DNA of 32,558 nt from Pseudomonadota bacterium (GCA_030684775.1 JAUXXW010000059.1:1-32558), one strand, 5' to 3'; shown: positions 8,701 to 17,223, numbered from the stretch's first letter. Numbers and translations are program-made. Notes: generated from the letters alone by a model not told the origin.

Positions 8701-10032
8701 GCTTCCAGCCGGCTCTTTGAAGACGCCGGCAAGGATGCCGGCGCTACAGGCTGCCGTCTGGCCGCGCTCTACGACTTCGAGAACAGGAAGGGTTTTTTCC
8801 CGGATGTCGATTCGCGCTTCAAATTCTGCGCCCTGGTGTTCGGCGGTGAGTGGCGCCGTTTCGCGCAAAGCCAGTGCGCCTTCTATCTGCATGACGTGGC
8901 GGATTTGACCGACCCGGAACGCGCGTTGACGTTGAGTGGCGAAGACTTCGCCCTGGTCAACCCCAACACCGGCGCCGCGCCCATCTTCCGCCGCCGCCGC
9001 GACGCCGAGATCACCATGCGGATCTACCGAAACCATCCGGTGCTGGTGAACCGCGCGCGGGGCACGGAACAACGCGCCTGGCCCGTGCGCTATGTACGCA
9101 TGTTCGACATGACCAACGACTCCGGCCTGTTTTTAACGCGCGCCGAGTTGGAAAAGCAGGGATTTACACCGACGGCCCTGAATCGCTGGGTGAAAGACGG
9201 CAAGGAGGCGGTGCCGCTCTACGAGGGCAAGATGGTGCAACGCTACGATCATCGCGCCGCCGACGTGGTGATCAACGCCGCCAACCTGCACCGCGCCGCG
9301 CAACAGGAAACGATACAGGAGGCGGTGAAGGAGCAGCCGGATCGGTATCCGATGCCGCAGTACTGGGTGCGGCGGGATGCCATCGAAAGCTACGAATTGC
9401 CCTCGGCCGTGCTGGCGTTCAAAGATGTCACCGCGCCAACCAATGTCCGCACCATGATCGCGGCAATGGTGCCGGCTACCGCTTTCGGCAACACCCTGCC
9501 GTTTTTGGTGCTTCCTCCTCTGGATGCGGTACTGCTGTCCGCCAACCTGAACAGCTTTGCCTTCGATTTCCTCGCGCGCCAGAAAGTGCAAGGGCAGCAC
9601 CTCAACTGGTACATCCTCGAACAACTCCCCGTCATCGCCCCCGCCACCTACGAACAAACACTCGGCGGCGTGCAACTCGCCGACTTCATCCGTGGCGAAG
9701 TCCTGGCCCTGTCTTACACCGCCCATGATCTGGCGCCCTTCGCCCGCGACCTGGGTTACGTGGATGAAAACGGCGACGTCAAGCCGCCCTTCAAATGGAA
9801 CCCGGAAAAACGCGCCCAACGCATGGCCCGCCTCGACGCGCTGTTCATGCACCTCTACGGCCTCGACGCGGATGCCGCCGAGTACATCCTCTCCACCTTC
9901 CCCATCGTGCGTGAACAGGACAAGAAGGCTTATGGCAGTTACCGTACCCGCGACCTGATCCTGGGCTATCTGGCGCGGATCGAGGCGGGGGAAGCGGGGG
10001 TTTTTCAGAGCACTGCGCCAGAATCCGCGTGA
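5797..10032 (+). CDS. Type IIG-like restriction-modification fusion protein (nuclease + N6-adenine methyltransferase)
   Basis: A 1411-aa protein likely to cut and modify DNA at one recognition site. The N-terminal part shows a PD-(D/E)xK pattern: VPDF with D88, then LLEAK with E119 and K121. The central part is a gamma-class adenine methyltransferase: GSGSYYTHDALVRLI, the SAM motif CDPAMGSGHFL (residues 541-551) and the catalytic NPPW at 844-847. LYDFENRKGFFPDVDSRF follows, and the C-terminal about 350 residues (AFKDVTAPTN..., QHLNWYILEQLPVI) resemble the target-recognition region of Eco57I-like enzymes. No helicase motif is seen. ATG 5797 lies 21 bp after aroA with a weak ribosome site. A 58-bp palindromic repeat is embedded at 8691-8748. 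The recognition sequence and activity are unknown. Confidence 0.85.
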   Translation: MQGQLFSSDFLLRGIQETEAWRAVNEADLDGFIARLRAHYAPFAADSTLNEAQTEDELIEPVIDLLGWDDAWISQVNLSTTGREDVPDFLLFAEPAAKDRALSEKADDARARHGVALLEAKRWLRQLDRGEEGSIGNRKRRDFGAPSSQMLRYLSRADVMSDRAVKWGILTNGAIWRLYWQDARSRAEEFFEIDLAGLLGVPGVQPEIDHYETRHGLKLFWLIFGRNAFNPQAWDSQRRTFHGIALAEARLYEETVSSQLGGRVFTEVFPNLCAALATADLEARKHPKGGYTDDYLEELREAALVLLYRLLFVLYAEDRRLLPVMDARYAPYSLTDLRDVIAVARDTGKVLSNRVTNYWAVLDNLFTLIAEGDDTLGMPAYNGGLFERARSFLLARAKLPDAKLALVIDALSRRVEDILKPRINYRDLSVAHLGGIYERLLEYRLEEIRVEEDRFEGIKASSTLTVSKSGFARKGSGSYYTHDALVRLILDETVGRLTAEHQQAFDVLFKKYRKKAQLKPYEWDALEAADPASRFLSLQICDPAMGSGHFLVALVDWLADRVLEAAQSSAIAVNDCGFAAHMVEQGRPWASPVAARIADIRRRILTAAQEHGWTVDLRQLDDRHIVRRMILKRVVYGVDKNVMAVELAKVGLWLHTFTVGAPLSFLDHHLQCGDSLHGERLETVRAGIQSLGSLFQEGEMARIEIAARSLESVAELTDTSVAEAHESKRLADEANRQIAPLHALLGFWRGLRWIVPGWPGTKLDKITDATTRLALAELFSDRHNLVGVAANGRISGRGDSIAAANELLARLAQLSRREHFFHWQTAFPTVWKNGVGGFDAVIGNPPWDRIKLQQVEWFAERKPEIALQARAADRKALIELERKRNTPLWREYLLAGDAAEAGARVVRECGDYPLLSSGDINLYSLFVERAQALARPGGIVGLLTPSGIAADKGASAFFRTLTAPDVAPASSRLFEDAGKDAGATGCRLAALYDFENRKGFFPDVDSRFKFCALVFGGEWRRFAQSQCAFYLHDVADLTDPERALTLSGEDFALVNPNTGAAPIFRRRRDAEITMRIYRNHPVLVNRARGTEQRAWPVRYVRMFDMTNDSGLFLTRAELEKQGFTPTALNRWVKDGKEAVPLYEGKMVQRYDHRAADVVINAANLHRAAQQETIQEAVKEQPDRYPMPQYWVRRDAIESYELPSAVLAFKDVTAPTNVRTMIAAMVPATAFGNTLPFLVLPPLDAVLLSANLNSFAFDFLARQKVQGQHLNWYILEQLPVIAPATYEQTLGGVQLADFIRGEVLALSYTAHDLAPFARDLGYVDENGDVKPPFKWNPEKRAQRMARLDALFMHLYGLDADAAEYILSTFPIVREQDKKAYGSYRTRDLILGYLARIEAGEAGVFQSTAPESA
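8691..8748. repeat. GTAGCGCCGGC palindromic repeat inside the restriction gene
   Basis: Perfect 12-bp terminal inverted repeats, TGTAGCGCCGGC (8691-8702) and GCCGGCGCTACA (8737-8748), enclose two further GCCGGC motifs. It encodes about 20 residues (VAPASSRLFEDAGKDAGATG) between FRTLTAP and CRLAALYDFENRKG, where a linker is not expected from the family. The element is unrelated in sequence to the repeats in aroA and the DUF748 gene. The core length (58) is not a multiple of three, so extra bases must have been gained or lost for the frame to survive. Confidence 0.72.
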
Positions 10033-10895
10033 CCCGGGAAACACTGCGCATCTATGTCGACGAGGCGGGAGATTCCACCTTGTTCGCCAACCGCCGCCGC
10101 GCCATCGTCGGCACGGAAGGCTGCTCGCGTTACTTCATCCTCGGCAAGCTGGAGGTGGACGACCCGGCCGGCCTGGGGCAGCGCCTTGAGACCTTGCGCC
10201 GGCAACTTGTCGACAGCCCCTACTTCGGCGGTGTGCCCTCGTTCGACCCCGCGCGCGGCAAGACTGCGGTCGCTTTTCATGCCAAGGACGATTTGGCCGA
10301 AGTGCGCTATGAGGTTTTCAAGTTGCTGGCGGCGGAAGGGGGCGCCTTGCGTTTCCATGCGGTGGTCTGCGACAAGGCTCGCATCCTTGAGGATGTCTTG
10401 CGGCGCAATGAGCTGGAGCCGGGCTATCGCTATCAACATAACGAGTTGTACGACGGCTTGATGCGCTCCCTGTTCGGCAATTTTCACCGTCTGGCGGATG
10501 CTTATGACGTCTGCGTGGCGCGCCGGGGGCAAAGCGATCGCAATGAGGCACTGCGTACCGCCATCGACCATGCCGAACGTGATTTCATGGCGAAATATGG
10601 TTTTGCGCGTGGCGCCAGGGATGACTGGCGGATTCACGTTTCCACCCCGAAAAGCGAGGCCTGCCTGCAAGCGGTGGATTATTTCCTGTGGGCGGTACAG
10701 CGCTTCTATGAACCTCGGCTGGACAACGCGTCCGGCGTTTCAAAACAGGATGAGCGCTTTCTGAAAGTGGTCTGGGCGCAGGTGGGTGAAATCCACGACC
10801 TGCACTTTGGCCCCGCGCGCGGCACCTTTTTCAACGCGCAACATCCGTTGTCGCTGGAGTACCGTTTCGGGGAGCAGAAAAGGAAAAAGCCGTGA
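10029..10895 (+). CDS. DUF3800 domain protein, restriction-cassette partner
   Basis: A 288-aa protein beginning with a GTG that overlaps the methyltransferase stop (GTGA), so the two are almost certainly co-translated. YVDEAGD at residues 9-15 and the late SEACLQAVDYFLWAVQRF block (about residue 210) match the DUF3800 family, whose acidic residues are thought to form an RNase H-like site. This family recurs next to restriction and other defence or mobile genes. A role as an accessory nuclease of the preceding enzyme is inferred from coupling only. No signal peptide or membrane segment is visible. It is the last gene of the cassette that interrupts aroA-cmk. Confidence 0.78.
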   Translation: MTRETLRIYVDEAGDSTLFANRRRAIVGTEGCSRYFILGKLEVDDPAGLGQRLETLRRQLVDSPYFGGVPSFDPARGKTAVAFHAKDDLAEVRYEVFKLLAAEGGALRFHAVVCDKARILEDVLRRNELEPGYRYQHNELYDGLMRSLFGNFHRLADAYDVCVARRGQSDRNEALRTAIDHAERDFMAKYGFARGARDDWRIHVSTPKSEACLQAVDYFLWAVQRFYEPRLDNASGVSKQDERFLKVVWAQVGEIHDLHFGPARGTFFNAQHPLSLEYRFGEQKRKKP

Positions 10896-10959
10896 GTATA
10901 GGAACCCCGAAGGTTCACACGGCGCGGGGCCGAGTTTCGCTCACAGCTTCAGGGCGAAC

Positions 10960-10976
10960 TTACACGGCATGTGTAA
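10960..10976. promoter_or_regulatory. Operator-like dyad upstream of cmk
   Basis: TTACAC-GGCAT-GTGTAA is a perfect 6-bp dyad with a 5-bp centre, ending 33 bp before the cmk start. It could be a repressor site or a small RNA hairpin. No clear -35/-10 pair was recognised in the 114-bp gap (10896-11009), although cmk probably needs its own promoter here. Confidence 0.3.
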
Positions 10977-11009
10977 CACCTGTAAAGAACCAACAAGAGA
11001 AGTCCAGAG

Positions 11010-11702
11010 ATGTCAGTTAGCCATAGCGAATCAAGCAACATCATCCCCGTCATCGCCATCGACGGCCCCTCCGCTTCCGGCAAGGGCACGGTGGCGGCCC
11101 TGGTGGCGCGCGAACTGGGTTTTCATTATCTCGACAGCGGCGCGATCTACCGCGTCACCGCTTACGCCGCGCAACAAGCGGGTGTTGCGCTGGAGGATGA
11201 GCCGGGGTTGGTCGAACTGGCGCACAAGATCGCGCTGCGTTTCGACGGCGTCGAGGTGTATCTGAACGGCGCCGCCGTGGGCGATGTGGTTCGCACCGAG
11301 GAGGCGGGCCGCGCGGCTTCGCGCATCGCGGCTTTGCCGGCCTTGCGCGCGGCGCTTCTGCAACGCCAGCGCGACTTTCGCCAGGCGCCGGGACTGGTGA
11401 CCGACGGGCGCGATATGGGCTCGGTGGTTTTCCCTGATGCGACGGTGAAAATCTTCCTCACCGCGAGTGCCGAAGAACGCGCGCAAAGACGCTATAAGCA
11501 GTTGATTGACAAAGGTTTCGATGCTAACCTCGCCGCCCTGTTGCAGGACCTGAAGGAACGAGACGCGCGTGATGCCGCTCGCTCCGCGGCACCCTTGCAG
11601 CAGACGGCGGATGCCGTGTTGCTCGATACCACGAGCCTGACCATCCAAGATGCGGTGGCGCGGGTGCTCCAGTGGTTTCGGGCGGCAAAGACAACGCTGT
11701 AA
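11010..11702 (+). CDS. cmk: Cytidylate kinase
   Basis: Phosphorylates CMP and dCMP with ATP, supplying CDP/dCDP; cytoplasmic. The 230-aa product has the P-loop GPSASGKGT at residues 19-27, the CMP-binding segment [12 protein letters not shown], and [14 protein letters not shown], typical of the family. Its length matches the usual about 225 aa. ATG 11010 is preceded by AAGAGAAG (10995-11002). In related genomes cmk directly follows aroA; here the restriction/DUF3800 cassette lies between them. A strong hairpin follows the stop codon before rpsA. Confidence 0.95.
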   Translation: MSVSHSESSNIIPVIAIDGPSASGKGTVAALVARELGFHYLDSGAIYRVTAYAAQQAGVALEDEPGLVELAHKIALRFDGVEVYLNGAAVGDVVRTEEAGRAASRIAALPALRAALLQRQRDFRQAPGLVTDGRDMGSVVFPDATVKIFLTASAEERAQRRYKQLIDKGFDANLAALLQDLKERDARDAARSAAPLQQTADAVLLDTTSLTIQDAVARVLQWFRAAKTTL

Positions 11703-11707
11703 CTCCC

Positions 11708-11734
11708 CCGAAAGGCTGAGTCCTTTCGGTTTTT
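11708..11734 (+). terminator. Intrinsic terminator or attenuator between cmk and rpsA
   Basis: CCGAAAGG (11708-11715), loop CTGAGT, CCTTTCGG (11722-11729), then TTTTT: a perfect 8-bp stem with a T-tract, starting 5 bp after the cmk stop. The start codon of rpsA is only 45 bp further on, so it may act as a partial terminator or attenuator. Confidence 0.75.
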
Positions 11735-11745
11735 CATTTACCCCC

Positions 11746-11765
11746 ACCGTGGCGACACGGTTTTC
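11746..11765 (+). promoter_or_regulatory. Second hairpin in the rpsA leader
   Basis: ACCGTG (11746-11751), loop GCGA (a GNRA tetraloop), CACGGT (11756-11761), running into TTTTC. It ends 17 bp before the rpsA ATG. Ribosomal protein S1 is known in E. coli to repress its own translation through structured leader RNA, so this is a candidate for similar control. Confidence 0.4.
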
Positions 11766-11778
11766 TTCAGGTTTCTCA

Positions 11779-13491
11779 ATGTCCACTGCTTCCACCCAAC
11801 CCGCCATGGATTCCATGGAATCGTTTGCCGCCATGTTCGAGGAAAGCATCTCCAAACAGGAGATGCGCCATGGTGAGATCATCACCGCCGAGGTCGTCGC
11901 CATCGACGACAACTTCGTCACCGTCAACGCCGGCCTCAAGTCCGAAAGCCTGATTCCCGTCGAGGAATTCAAGGATGACCGCGGTGGCCTGGAAGTGAAT
12001 GTGGGCGATTTCGTGCAGGTCGCCATCGAATCCATCGAAGACGGTTTCGGCGCCACCAAGCTGTCGCGTGATCGCGCCCGCCGTCTCGCCGCCTGGCTGG
12101 ATCTGGAAGCGGCAATGGAAGAAGGCCGCATCGTCAAGGGCCTGGTCAACGGCAAGGTCAAGGGTGGCCTCACCGTCATGTGCAACGGCATCCGCGCCTT
12201 CCTGCCCGGTTCCCTGGTGGATGTGCGTCCGGTCAAGGACACCACGCCCTACGAGAACAAGGAATCCGAGTTCAAGGTCATCAAGCTGGATCGCAAGCGC
12301 AACAACGTCGTGGTGTCGCGCAAGGCCGTGCTGGAAGCCAGCATGGGCGCCGAGCGCGAAAGCCTGCTGGCCAACCTGAAGGAAGGCGCGACGGTCAAGG
12401 GCATCGTCAAGAACATCACCGAATACGGTGCGTTCGTGGATCTGGGCGGCATCGACGGTCTGCTGCACATCACCGATCTGGCCTGGCGCCGGGTCAAGCA
12501 CCCGACCGAAGTGGTCAACGTCGGCGACGAAGTCAGCGCCATGGTGCTCAAGTTCGACCAGGACAAGAACCGCGTCTCCCTGGGCCTGAAGCAGCTTGGC
12601 GAAGATCCTTGGGTCGGCCTTTCCCGCCGTTACCCCACCGGCACCCGCATGTTCGGCAAGGTGGCCAACCTCACCGACTATGGCTGTTTCGTGGAAATCG
12701 AGCCGGGCATCGAAGGCCTGGTGCACGTCTCCGAAATGGACTGGACCAACAAGAACGTCAACCCCTCCAAAGTCGTTGCCCTGGGCGACGAAGTGGAAGT
12801 CATGGTCCTGGAAATCGACGAAGACCGTCGCCGCATCTCGCTGGGCATGAAGCAGTGCAAAGCCAACCCCTGGGATGATTTCGCCGCCACCTTCAAGAAA
12901 GGCGACAAAGTCAGCGGCCAGATCAAGTCCATCACCGACTTCGGCATCTTTATCGGCCTGCCCGGCGGTATCGACGGCCTGGTGCACCTGTCCGACCTGT
13001 CCTGGAACCTTACCGGTGAAGAAGCCCTGCGCAACTATCGCAAGGGTGAGGAAGTGGAAGCCTCCGTGCTGGCCATCGATGTGGAGAAAGAGCGTATCTC
13101 CCTGGGCGTCAAGCAGATGGAGAACGACCCCTTCAACGCCTATGTGGCGGTCCACGACAAGGGCAGCATCGTCACCGGCACGGTGAAGAGCATGGACGCC
13201 AAGGGCGCCGTGATTCTGCTGGACGGCGAAGTGGAAGGTTATCTGCGTGCTTCCGAAGTGGCGCGTGATCGGGTCGAAGACATCCGCACCCACCTGAAGG
13301 ACGACGAGACGGTGGAAACCGTGATCATCAACATCGATCGCAAGAACCGTCAGATCAACCTGTCGATCAAGGCCCGCGATGCCGCGGAGCAATCCGAAGC
13401 CCTGCGCAAGCTGGCTTCCGAGCATTCCAGCGGCACCACCAACCTCGGTGCGCTGCTGAAAGCCAAGCTCGATAACAAGGTCGGCGAATGA
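11779..13491 (+). CDS. rpsA: 30S ribosomal protein S1
   Basis: Binds mRNA on the small subunit and helps initiation on structured or weak-Shine-Dalgarno messages. The open frame starts at 11650 inside cmk, but ATG 11779 gives MSTAS...[12 protein letters not shown], the normal start, for a 570-aa protein. Six S1 (OB-fold) repeats can be followed, roughly residues 28-95, 115-180, 200-268, 285-355, 372-442 and 459-528. They carry repeated signatures such as [38 protein letters not shown] and [19 protein letters not shown]. The first two repeats are the more divergent ribosome-binding ones, as usual. It is followed at once by ihfB. Confidence 0.97.
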   Translation: MSTASTQPAMDSMESFAAMFEESISKQEMRHGEIITAEVVAIDDNFVTVNAGLKSESLIPVEEFKDDRGGLEVNVGDFVQVAIESIEDGFGATKLSRDRARRLAAWLDLEAAMEEGRIVKGLVNGKVKGGLTVMCNGIRAFLPGSLVDVRPVKDTTPYENKESEFKVIKLDRKRNNVVVSRKAVLEASMGAERESLLANLKEGATVKGIVKNITEYGAFVDLGGIDGLLHITDLAWRRVKHPTEVVNVGDEVSAMVLKFDQDKNRVSLGLKQLGEDPWVGLSRRYPTGTRMFGKVANLTDYGCFVEIEPGIEGLVHVSEMDWTNKNVNPSKVVALGDEVEVMVLEIDEDRRRISLGMKQCKANPWDDFAATFKKGDKVSGQIKSITDFGIFIGLPGGIDGLVHLSDLSWNLTGEEALRNYRKGEEVEASVLAIDVEKERISLGVKQMENDPFNAYVAVHDKGSIVTGTVKSMDAKGAVILLDGEVEGYLRASEVARDRVEDIRTHLKDDETVETVIINIDRKNRQINLSIKARDAAEQSEALRKLASEHSSGTTNLGALLKAKLDNKVGE

Positions 13492-13505
13492 TAGAAATAG
13501 GCGCA

Positions 13506-13790
13506 ATGACCAAGTCGGAGCTCATCGCCCGGCTGGCGGAGCGCCATCCTCATCTGGTGGCGGCGGATGCCGAGCTTGCCGTCAAAACCATCATCGATGC
13601 CATGGTCAACAGCCTGGTGGAAGGTGAACGGATCGAGATCCGCGGTTTTGGCAGCTTCAGCCTCAACTTCCGTCCCCCCCGGTTGGGGCGCAACCCCAAG
13701 ACCGGTGACAAGGTCCAGGTAGCGGGCAAGTATGTGCCGCACTTCAAGGCGGGCAAGGAATTGCGCGACCGTGTGGACTTCAAGGATTAG
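13506..13790 (+). CDS. ihfB: Integration host factor subunit beta
   Basis: DNA-bending nucleoid protein; acts as a heterodimer with IHF-alpha in recombination, replication and transcription. The 94-aa product starts [14 protein letters not shown] and has [10 protein letters not shown] with the intercalating proline arm ([12 protein letters not shown]) and [12 protein letters not shown]. An in-frame ATG at 13488 would add six residues (MIEIGA) and overlaps the rpsA stop as ATGA with AAGG upstream. I prefer 13506 because MTKSELI is the conserved family start, but translation may begin at either. The rpsA-ihfB pair is a conserved proteobacterial arrangement. Confidence 0.95.
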   Translation: MTKSELIARLAERHPHLVAADAELAVKTIIDAMVNSLVEGERIEIRGFGSFSLNFRPPRLGRNPKTGDKVQVAGKYVPHFKAGKELRDRVDFKD

Positions 13791-13811
13791 CTTCCGGCTT
13801 TTCCGAATCAG

Positions 13812-13839
13812 GGCGCCGCTTCATGCGGCGCCTTTTTTT
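13812..13839 (+). terminator. Rho-independent terminator after ihfB
   Basis: GGCGCCGC (13812-13819), loop TTCAT, GCGGCGCC (13825-13832), followed by seven T. The stem is perfect and GC-rich. It ends the rpsA-ihfB transcript before lapA. Confidence 0.93.
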
Positions 13840-13843
13840 ATGG

Positions 13844-13870
13844 TTGGCGTTCGGGGCCTGCCGCTACAAT
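13844..13870 (+). promoter_or_regulatory. Candidate sigma-70 promoter for lapAB-pyrF
   Basis: TTGGCG (13844-13849) and TACAAT (13865-13870) are separated by 15 bp, shorter than ideal. The position directly after the ihfB terminator and 28 bp before the lapA start supports the call. Confidence 0.42.
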
Positions 13871-13898
13871 TGCGGCCTTTCTCCCACCGGCAGAGGCC

Positions 13899-14162
13899 AT
13901 GCGCTACTTGGCACTGTTTTTCAAGATAATTCTGTTCGTGTTCCTGCTCGGCTTCGCGGTCAAGAACAGTGATGTCGTCACGCTGCGCTATTTCTTCGGC
14001 TATGAGTGGCAAACCTCCCTTGCCCTGGTGATCCTGGTGTCTTTCGCCATCGGCTTGCTGGTCGGCCTGCTGGCCTGTTCCTGGCGCCTGCTGCGAAACC
14101 ATCGTGAATTGCGCCAGTTGCGTCGCGTCGCGCAATCCGCCGACCATTCCAAGCCGGAGTAA
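13899..14162 (+). CDS. lapA: Lipopolysaccharide assembly protein A domain protein (DUF1049)
   Basis: An 87-aa inner-membrane protein with two hydrophobic segments: FFKIILFVFLLGFAV near residues 7-21 and LALVILVSFAIGLLVGLLA near 41-59. The C-terminal tail is basic (LLRNHRELRQLRR). VKNSDVVTLRYFFG between the segments is typical of LapA. In E. coli LapA works with LapB in control of LPS synthesis at the inner membrane. The ATG at 13899 has AGAGG only 2 bp before it. The lapB start follows 4 bp after the stop, so the two are coupled. Confidence 0.92.
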   Translation: MRYLALFFKIILFVFLLGFAVKNSDVVTLRYFFGYEWQTSLALVILVSFAIGLLVGLLACSWRLLRNHRELRQLRRVAQSADHSKPE

Positions 14163-14166
14163 GTCG

Positions 14167-15336
14167 TTGGAAATCGAAGCCTGGCATCTCCTGGTCATCC
14201 CCCTGTTTTTCTCGCTCGGCTGGCTGGCCGCGCGGGTCGATATCCGCCATGTCATGCAGGAATCGCGCGCCGTGCCGCGTTCCTATTTCAAGGGCCTCAA
14301 TTACCTGCTGAACGAGCAGCCGGACCAGGCCATCGAGGCTTTCCTGGAAGTGGCCCGTCTCGATCCCGATACCCTGGAACTGCACTTCGCCCTGGGCGCC
14401 CTGTTCCGTCGCCGCGGTGAACTCGATCGCGCCATCCGCATTCACCAGAGCCTGGTCGACCGCGCCGATCTCGCGCAGGACCAACGCATGAAGGCCTTGT
14501 ACGGACTGGGCGAGGATTTCCTCAAGGCCGGCTTGCTGGATCGCGCGGAAGAAGTATTCCGGCGCCTGGAAACCGGCGTGCATGCGCTAGACGCGTTGCG
14601 CCACCTGTTGGAAATCCAGGTGCTGACCAAGGATTGGACACAGGCCATCGTCACCGCGCGTCGCCTGGAAAAACTCGGTTGCCTGTCGCAGAGCGCGAGC
14701 ACCGCGCACTACTACTGCGAACTGGCCGCCGCCGCCATGCGGCGCGGGGAAACCGATAACGCGCGCACGCAACTGGAACAGGCGTTGAAAGAGAACCGCC
14801 GCTCCGCGCGCGCCATCCTGCAGATGGGCGACTTCGAAGCCCAGGCCGGCCAGGATGAAGCCGCCATCGCCGCCTGGCGGCGCATCGAGGACATCAACCC
14901 GGCCTTTCTGCCCATTGCCGCCGATCGACTGGTTCAGGCCTATGGCCGCCTCGATCGATATGAACAAGCGGTTCGCCTGTTGCGGGGTTATCTCGAACAA
15001 CGCCCCAGCCCGGATTTGTTGCATCTCCTGTTTCAGACCGTGGCCGCGCGCCAGGGTTGGGAGGCGGCGCGCGCGCTGGCGGCAAGTGAATTGAAAAAGC
15101 ATCCCAGCCTGCGCGCCCTCGACGATTACCTGCAAGCCAGCAACGCCTTGCAGTCGGAGGACGAGGATGGGCGGGTGGAATACCGACTGGCCCAGGACCT
15201 GGTTCACGCCCAAGTGAGCCAGGTAGCCCACTACCAGTGCGGCGAATGTGGTTTCAAGGCGCGCCAGTTCTTCTGGCAGTGCCCGGCCTGCGCGCGCTGG
15301 GAAAGCATCTCACCGGAAAGGTTGGAACATGAGTGA
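14167..15336 (+). CDS. lapB: Lipopolysaccharide assembly protein B (TPR, rubredoxin-type zinc)
   Basis: Membrane-anchored regulator that links LPS transport to FtsH-dependent turnover of LpxC in E. coli. The frame is open from 14104 within lapA, but TTG 14167 gives [19 protein letters not shown], the expected membrane anchor. It has GGAG at 14156-14159 and yields 389 aa, the length of E. coli LapB. TPR motifs fill the middle (for example [20 protein letters not shown] and [19 protein letters not shown]). The C-terminus is a rubredoxin-like zinc site, [13 protein letters not shown] then WQCPACARW. The end overlaps pyrF by 8 bp. Confidence 0.95.
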   Translation: MEIEAWHLLVIPLFFSLGWLAARVDIRHVMQESRAVPRSYFKGLNYLLNEQPDQAIEAFLEVARLDPDTLELHFALGALFRRRGELDRAIRIHQSLVDRADLAQDQRMKALYGLGEDFLKAGLLDRAEEVFRRLETGVHALDALRHLLEIQVLTKDWTQAIVTARRLEKLGCLSQSASTAHYYCELAAAAMRRGETDNARTQLEQALKENRRSARAILQMGDFEAQAGQDEAAIAAWRRIEDINPAFLPIAADRLVQAYGRLDRYEQAVRLLRGYLEQRPSPDLLHLLFQTVAARQGWEAARALAASELKKHPSLRALDDYLQASNALQSEDEDGRVEYRLAQDLVHAQVSQVAHYQCGECGFKARQFFWQCPACARWESISPERLEHE

Positions 15337-16021
15337 TGCCAAAGTCATCGTCGCCCTGGACTACCCGCGGGCCGACCAGGCACGCGCCTTCGTCGACCGG
15401 GTGCGGCCCGAGTTGTGCCGGCTCAAGGTCGGTAAGGAGTTGTTCGTGGCGGCCGGCCCCGCCTTTGTCGAGGAGTTGGTGGCGCGCGGTTTCGCGGTTT
15501 TTCTCGACCTGAAGTTTCACGACATCCCCAACACCGTGGCGCAGGCCTGCAAGGCGGCCGCACGTCTGGGCGTGTGGATGATGAATGTGCACGCAAGCGG
15601 TGGCCCGCGCATGATGCGGGCGGCGCGAGAGGCGCTGGAAGGTTTCCCGGAACGGCCCAGATTGATCGCCGTGACCGTGCTCACCAGCATGGGTGAAGAG
15701 GAATTGCGCGCTACCGGCGTCGAAGCCGTCGCCGGCCAGCAGGTGTTGTTGCTGGCCTCGCTGGCGCATGACAGCGGCATGGATGGCGTGGTGTGTTCGG
15801 CACAGGAAGCCCCCCTGCTGCGTTCCAGCCTCGGCGCCGAGTTTCTCCTGGTGACACCCGGTATCCGCCCCGTCGGCAGCGAAGCCGGCGACCAGACCCG
15901 CATCCTCACCCCCGCCCAGGCCATCCAGGCCGGTTCGGATTACCTGGTCATCGGCCGACCCATTACCCAGGCCGCCGACCCCTTGGCCGCGCTGGAAACC
16001 ATCGCGCGGGAAATCGCGTAA
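15329..16021 (+). CDS. pyrF: Orotidine-5'-phosphate decarboxylase
   Basis: Converts OMP to UMP, last step of de novo UMP synthesis. The 230-aa TIM-barrel protein has VIVALDYP at the start, the catalytic [10 protein letters not shown] (D60, K62, D65), GVVCSAQEA and VTPGIRP for phosphate binding, and [12 protein letters not shown] near the end. The open frame extends to 15248 inside lapB; ATG 15329 matches the family start and overlaps the lapB stop by 8 bp. The lapAB-pyrF grouping is widely conserved in proteobacteria. Confidence 0.96.
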   Translation: MSDAKVIVALDYPRADQARAFVDRVRPELCRLKVGKELFVAAGPAFVEELVARGFAVFLDLKFHDIPNTVAQACKAAARLGVWMMNVHASGGPRMMRAAREALEGFPERPRLIAVTVLTSMGEEELRATGVEAVAGQQVLLLASLAHDSGMDGVVCSAQEAPLLRSSLGAEFLLVTPGIRPVGSEAGDQTRILTPAQAIQAGSDYLVIGRPITQAADPLAALETIAREIA

Positions 16022-16043
16022 CCCTCCGAGAGACTAAACACCC

Positions 16044-17210
16044 ATGAAAATCGCCATCGCCGGCACCGGCTACGTTGGTCTCTCCAACGCCATCCTGTTG
16101 GCGCAGCATAACGAAGTGGTCGCGCTCGACATCGTTCCCGAGAAGATCGAGATGCTCAACCGCAAGGTTTCGCCCATCGTCGACAGCGAAATCGAGGACT
16201 ACCTGGCCCACAAATCACTCAATTTCCGCGCCACGCTGGACAAGCAGGATGCCTATCTCGGGGCCGATTTCGTCATCATCGCCACCCCCACCGACTACGA
16301 CACCGAGACCAACTACTTCAACACCCGCACGGTCGAAGCGGTCATCCAGGACGTCAAGGCGATCAACCCGAAAGCGGTGATGATCCTCAAATCCACCGTC
16401 CCGGTCGGCTACACCGCCAAGCTGAAGGCGCAGTACAACTGCGAAAACCTCATCTTCTCGCCCGAATTCCTGCGTGAAGGCAAGGCGCTCTACGACAACC
16501 TCCACCCCTCGCGCATCATCATCGGCGAGTGTTCCGAGCGCGCGGAAACCTTCGCCAATCTGCTGCGGCAAGGCGCCATCAAGCGGGACATCCCGGTGCT
16601 GTTCACCGATTCCACCGAAGCCGAGGCGGTCAAACTCTTCTCCAATACCTACCTCGCCATGCGCGTGGCCTATTTCAACGAACTCGACACCTACGCCGCC
16701 ACCCACGGCCTCGACACCAAACACATCATCCAGGGCGTCAGCCTCGACCCGCGCATCGGCGACCACTACAACAACCCCTCGTTCGGCTACGGCGGCTACT
16801 GCCTGCCCAAGGACACCAAGCAGTTGCTGGCCAACTACCAGGACGTGCCGCAGAACCTGATGCGCGCCATCGTCGACTCCAACACCACCCGCAAGGACTT
16901 CGTCGCCGACAGCATCCTCAAGCGCAAACCGAAAATTGTTGGCGTGCATCGCCTGATCATGAAGAGCGGCTCGGACAATTTCCGCGCCTCCAGCATCCAG
17001 GGCATCATGAAGCGGATCAAGGCCAAGGGCATCGAAGTCATCGTCTACGAGCCGGTGCTTTCGGCGCCCGAGTTCTTCCACTCCCGCGTCGTCAATGATC
17101 TGGCCGAATTCAAGCGGCAATCGGATGTCATCGTCGCCAACCGCATCACCGACGATCTGCTCGATGTGGTGGACAAGGTCTACAGCCGGGATCTGTTCGG
17201 GAAGGATTGA
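16044..17210 (+). CDS. ugd: UDP-glucose 6-dehydrogenase
   Basis: Oxidises UDP-glucose twice with NAD+ to UDP-glucuronate, a precursor for capsule, exopolysaccharide or lipid A modification. At 388 aa it equals E. coli Ugd in length. Seen: the NAD motif [41 protein letters not shown], and the catalytic cysteine C253 in [13 protein letters not shown]. It starts 22 bp after pyrF and probably continues the lapAB-pyrF transcript. No other polysaccharide gene is next to it here, so its end product cannot be told. The repeat at 17224 follows. Confidence 0.96.
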   Translation: MKIAIAGTGYVGLSNAILLAQHNEVVALDIVPEKIEMLNRKVSPIVDSEIEDYLAHKSLNFRATLDKQDAYLGADFVIIATPTDYDTETNYFNTRTVEAVIQDVKAINPKAVMILKSTVPVGYTAKLKAQYNCENLIFSPEFLREGKALYDNLHPSRIIIGECSERAETFANLLRQGAIKRDIPVLFTDSTEAEAVKLFSNTYLAMRVAYFNELDTYAATHGLDTKHIIQGVSLDPRIGDHYNNPSFGYGGYCLPKDTKQLLANYQDVPQNLMRAIVDSNTTRKDFVADSILKRKPKIVGVHRLIMKSGSDNFRASSIQGIMKRIKAKGIEVIVYEPVLSAPEFFHSRVVNDLAEFKRQSDVIVANRITDDLLDVVDKVYSRDLFGKD

Positions 17211-17223
17211 GGCGCGAGGGGAC

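Noticed and set aside
4804-9072. 1422-aa open frame on the minus strand across aroA and the restriction gene
   Set aside because: It is antisense to two genes with clear catalytic motifs, its translation is low-complexity (rich in G, Q, H, V, A) with no recognisable domain, and such long antiphase frames are common in GC-rich DNA.
11776-13506. 576-aa minus-strand frame opposite rpsA
   Set aside because: A shadow of the repetitive S1 coding sequence; no ribosome site or family motif.
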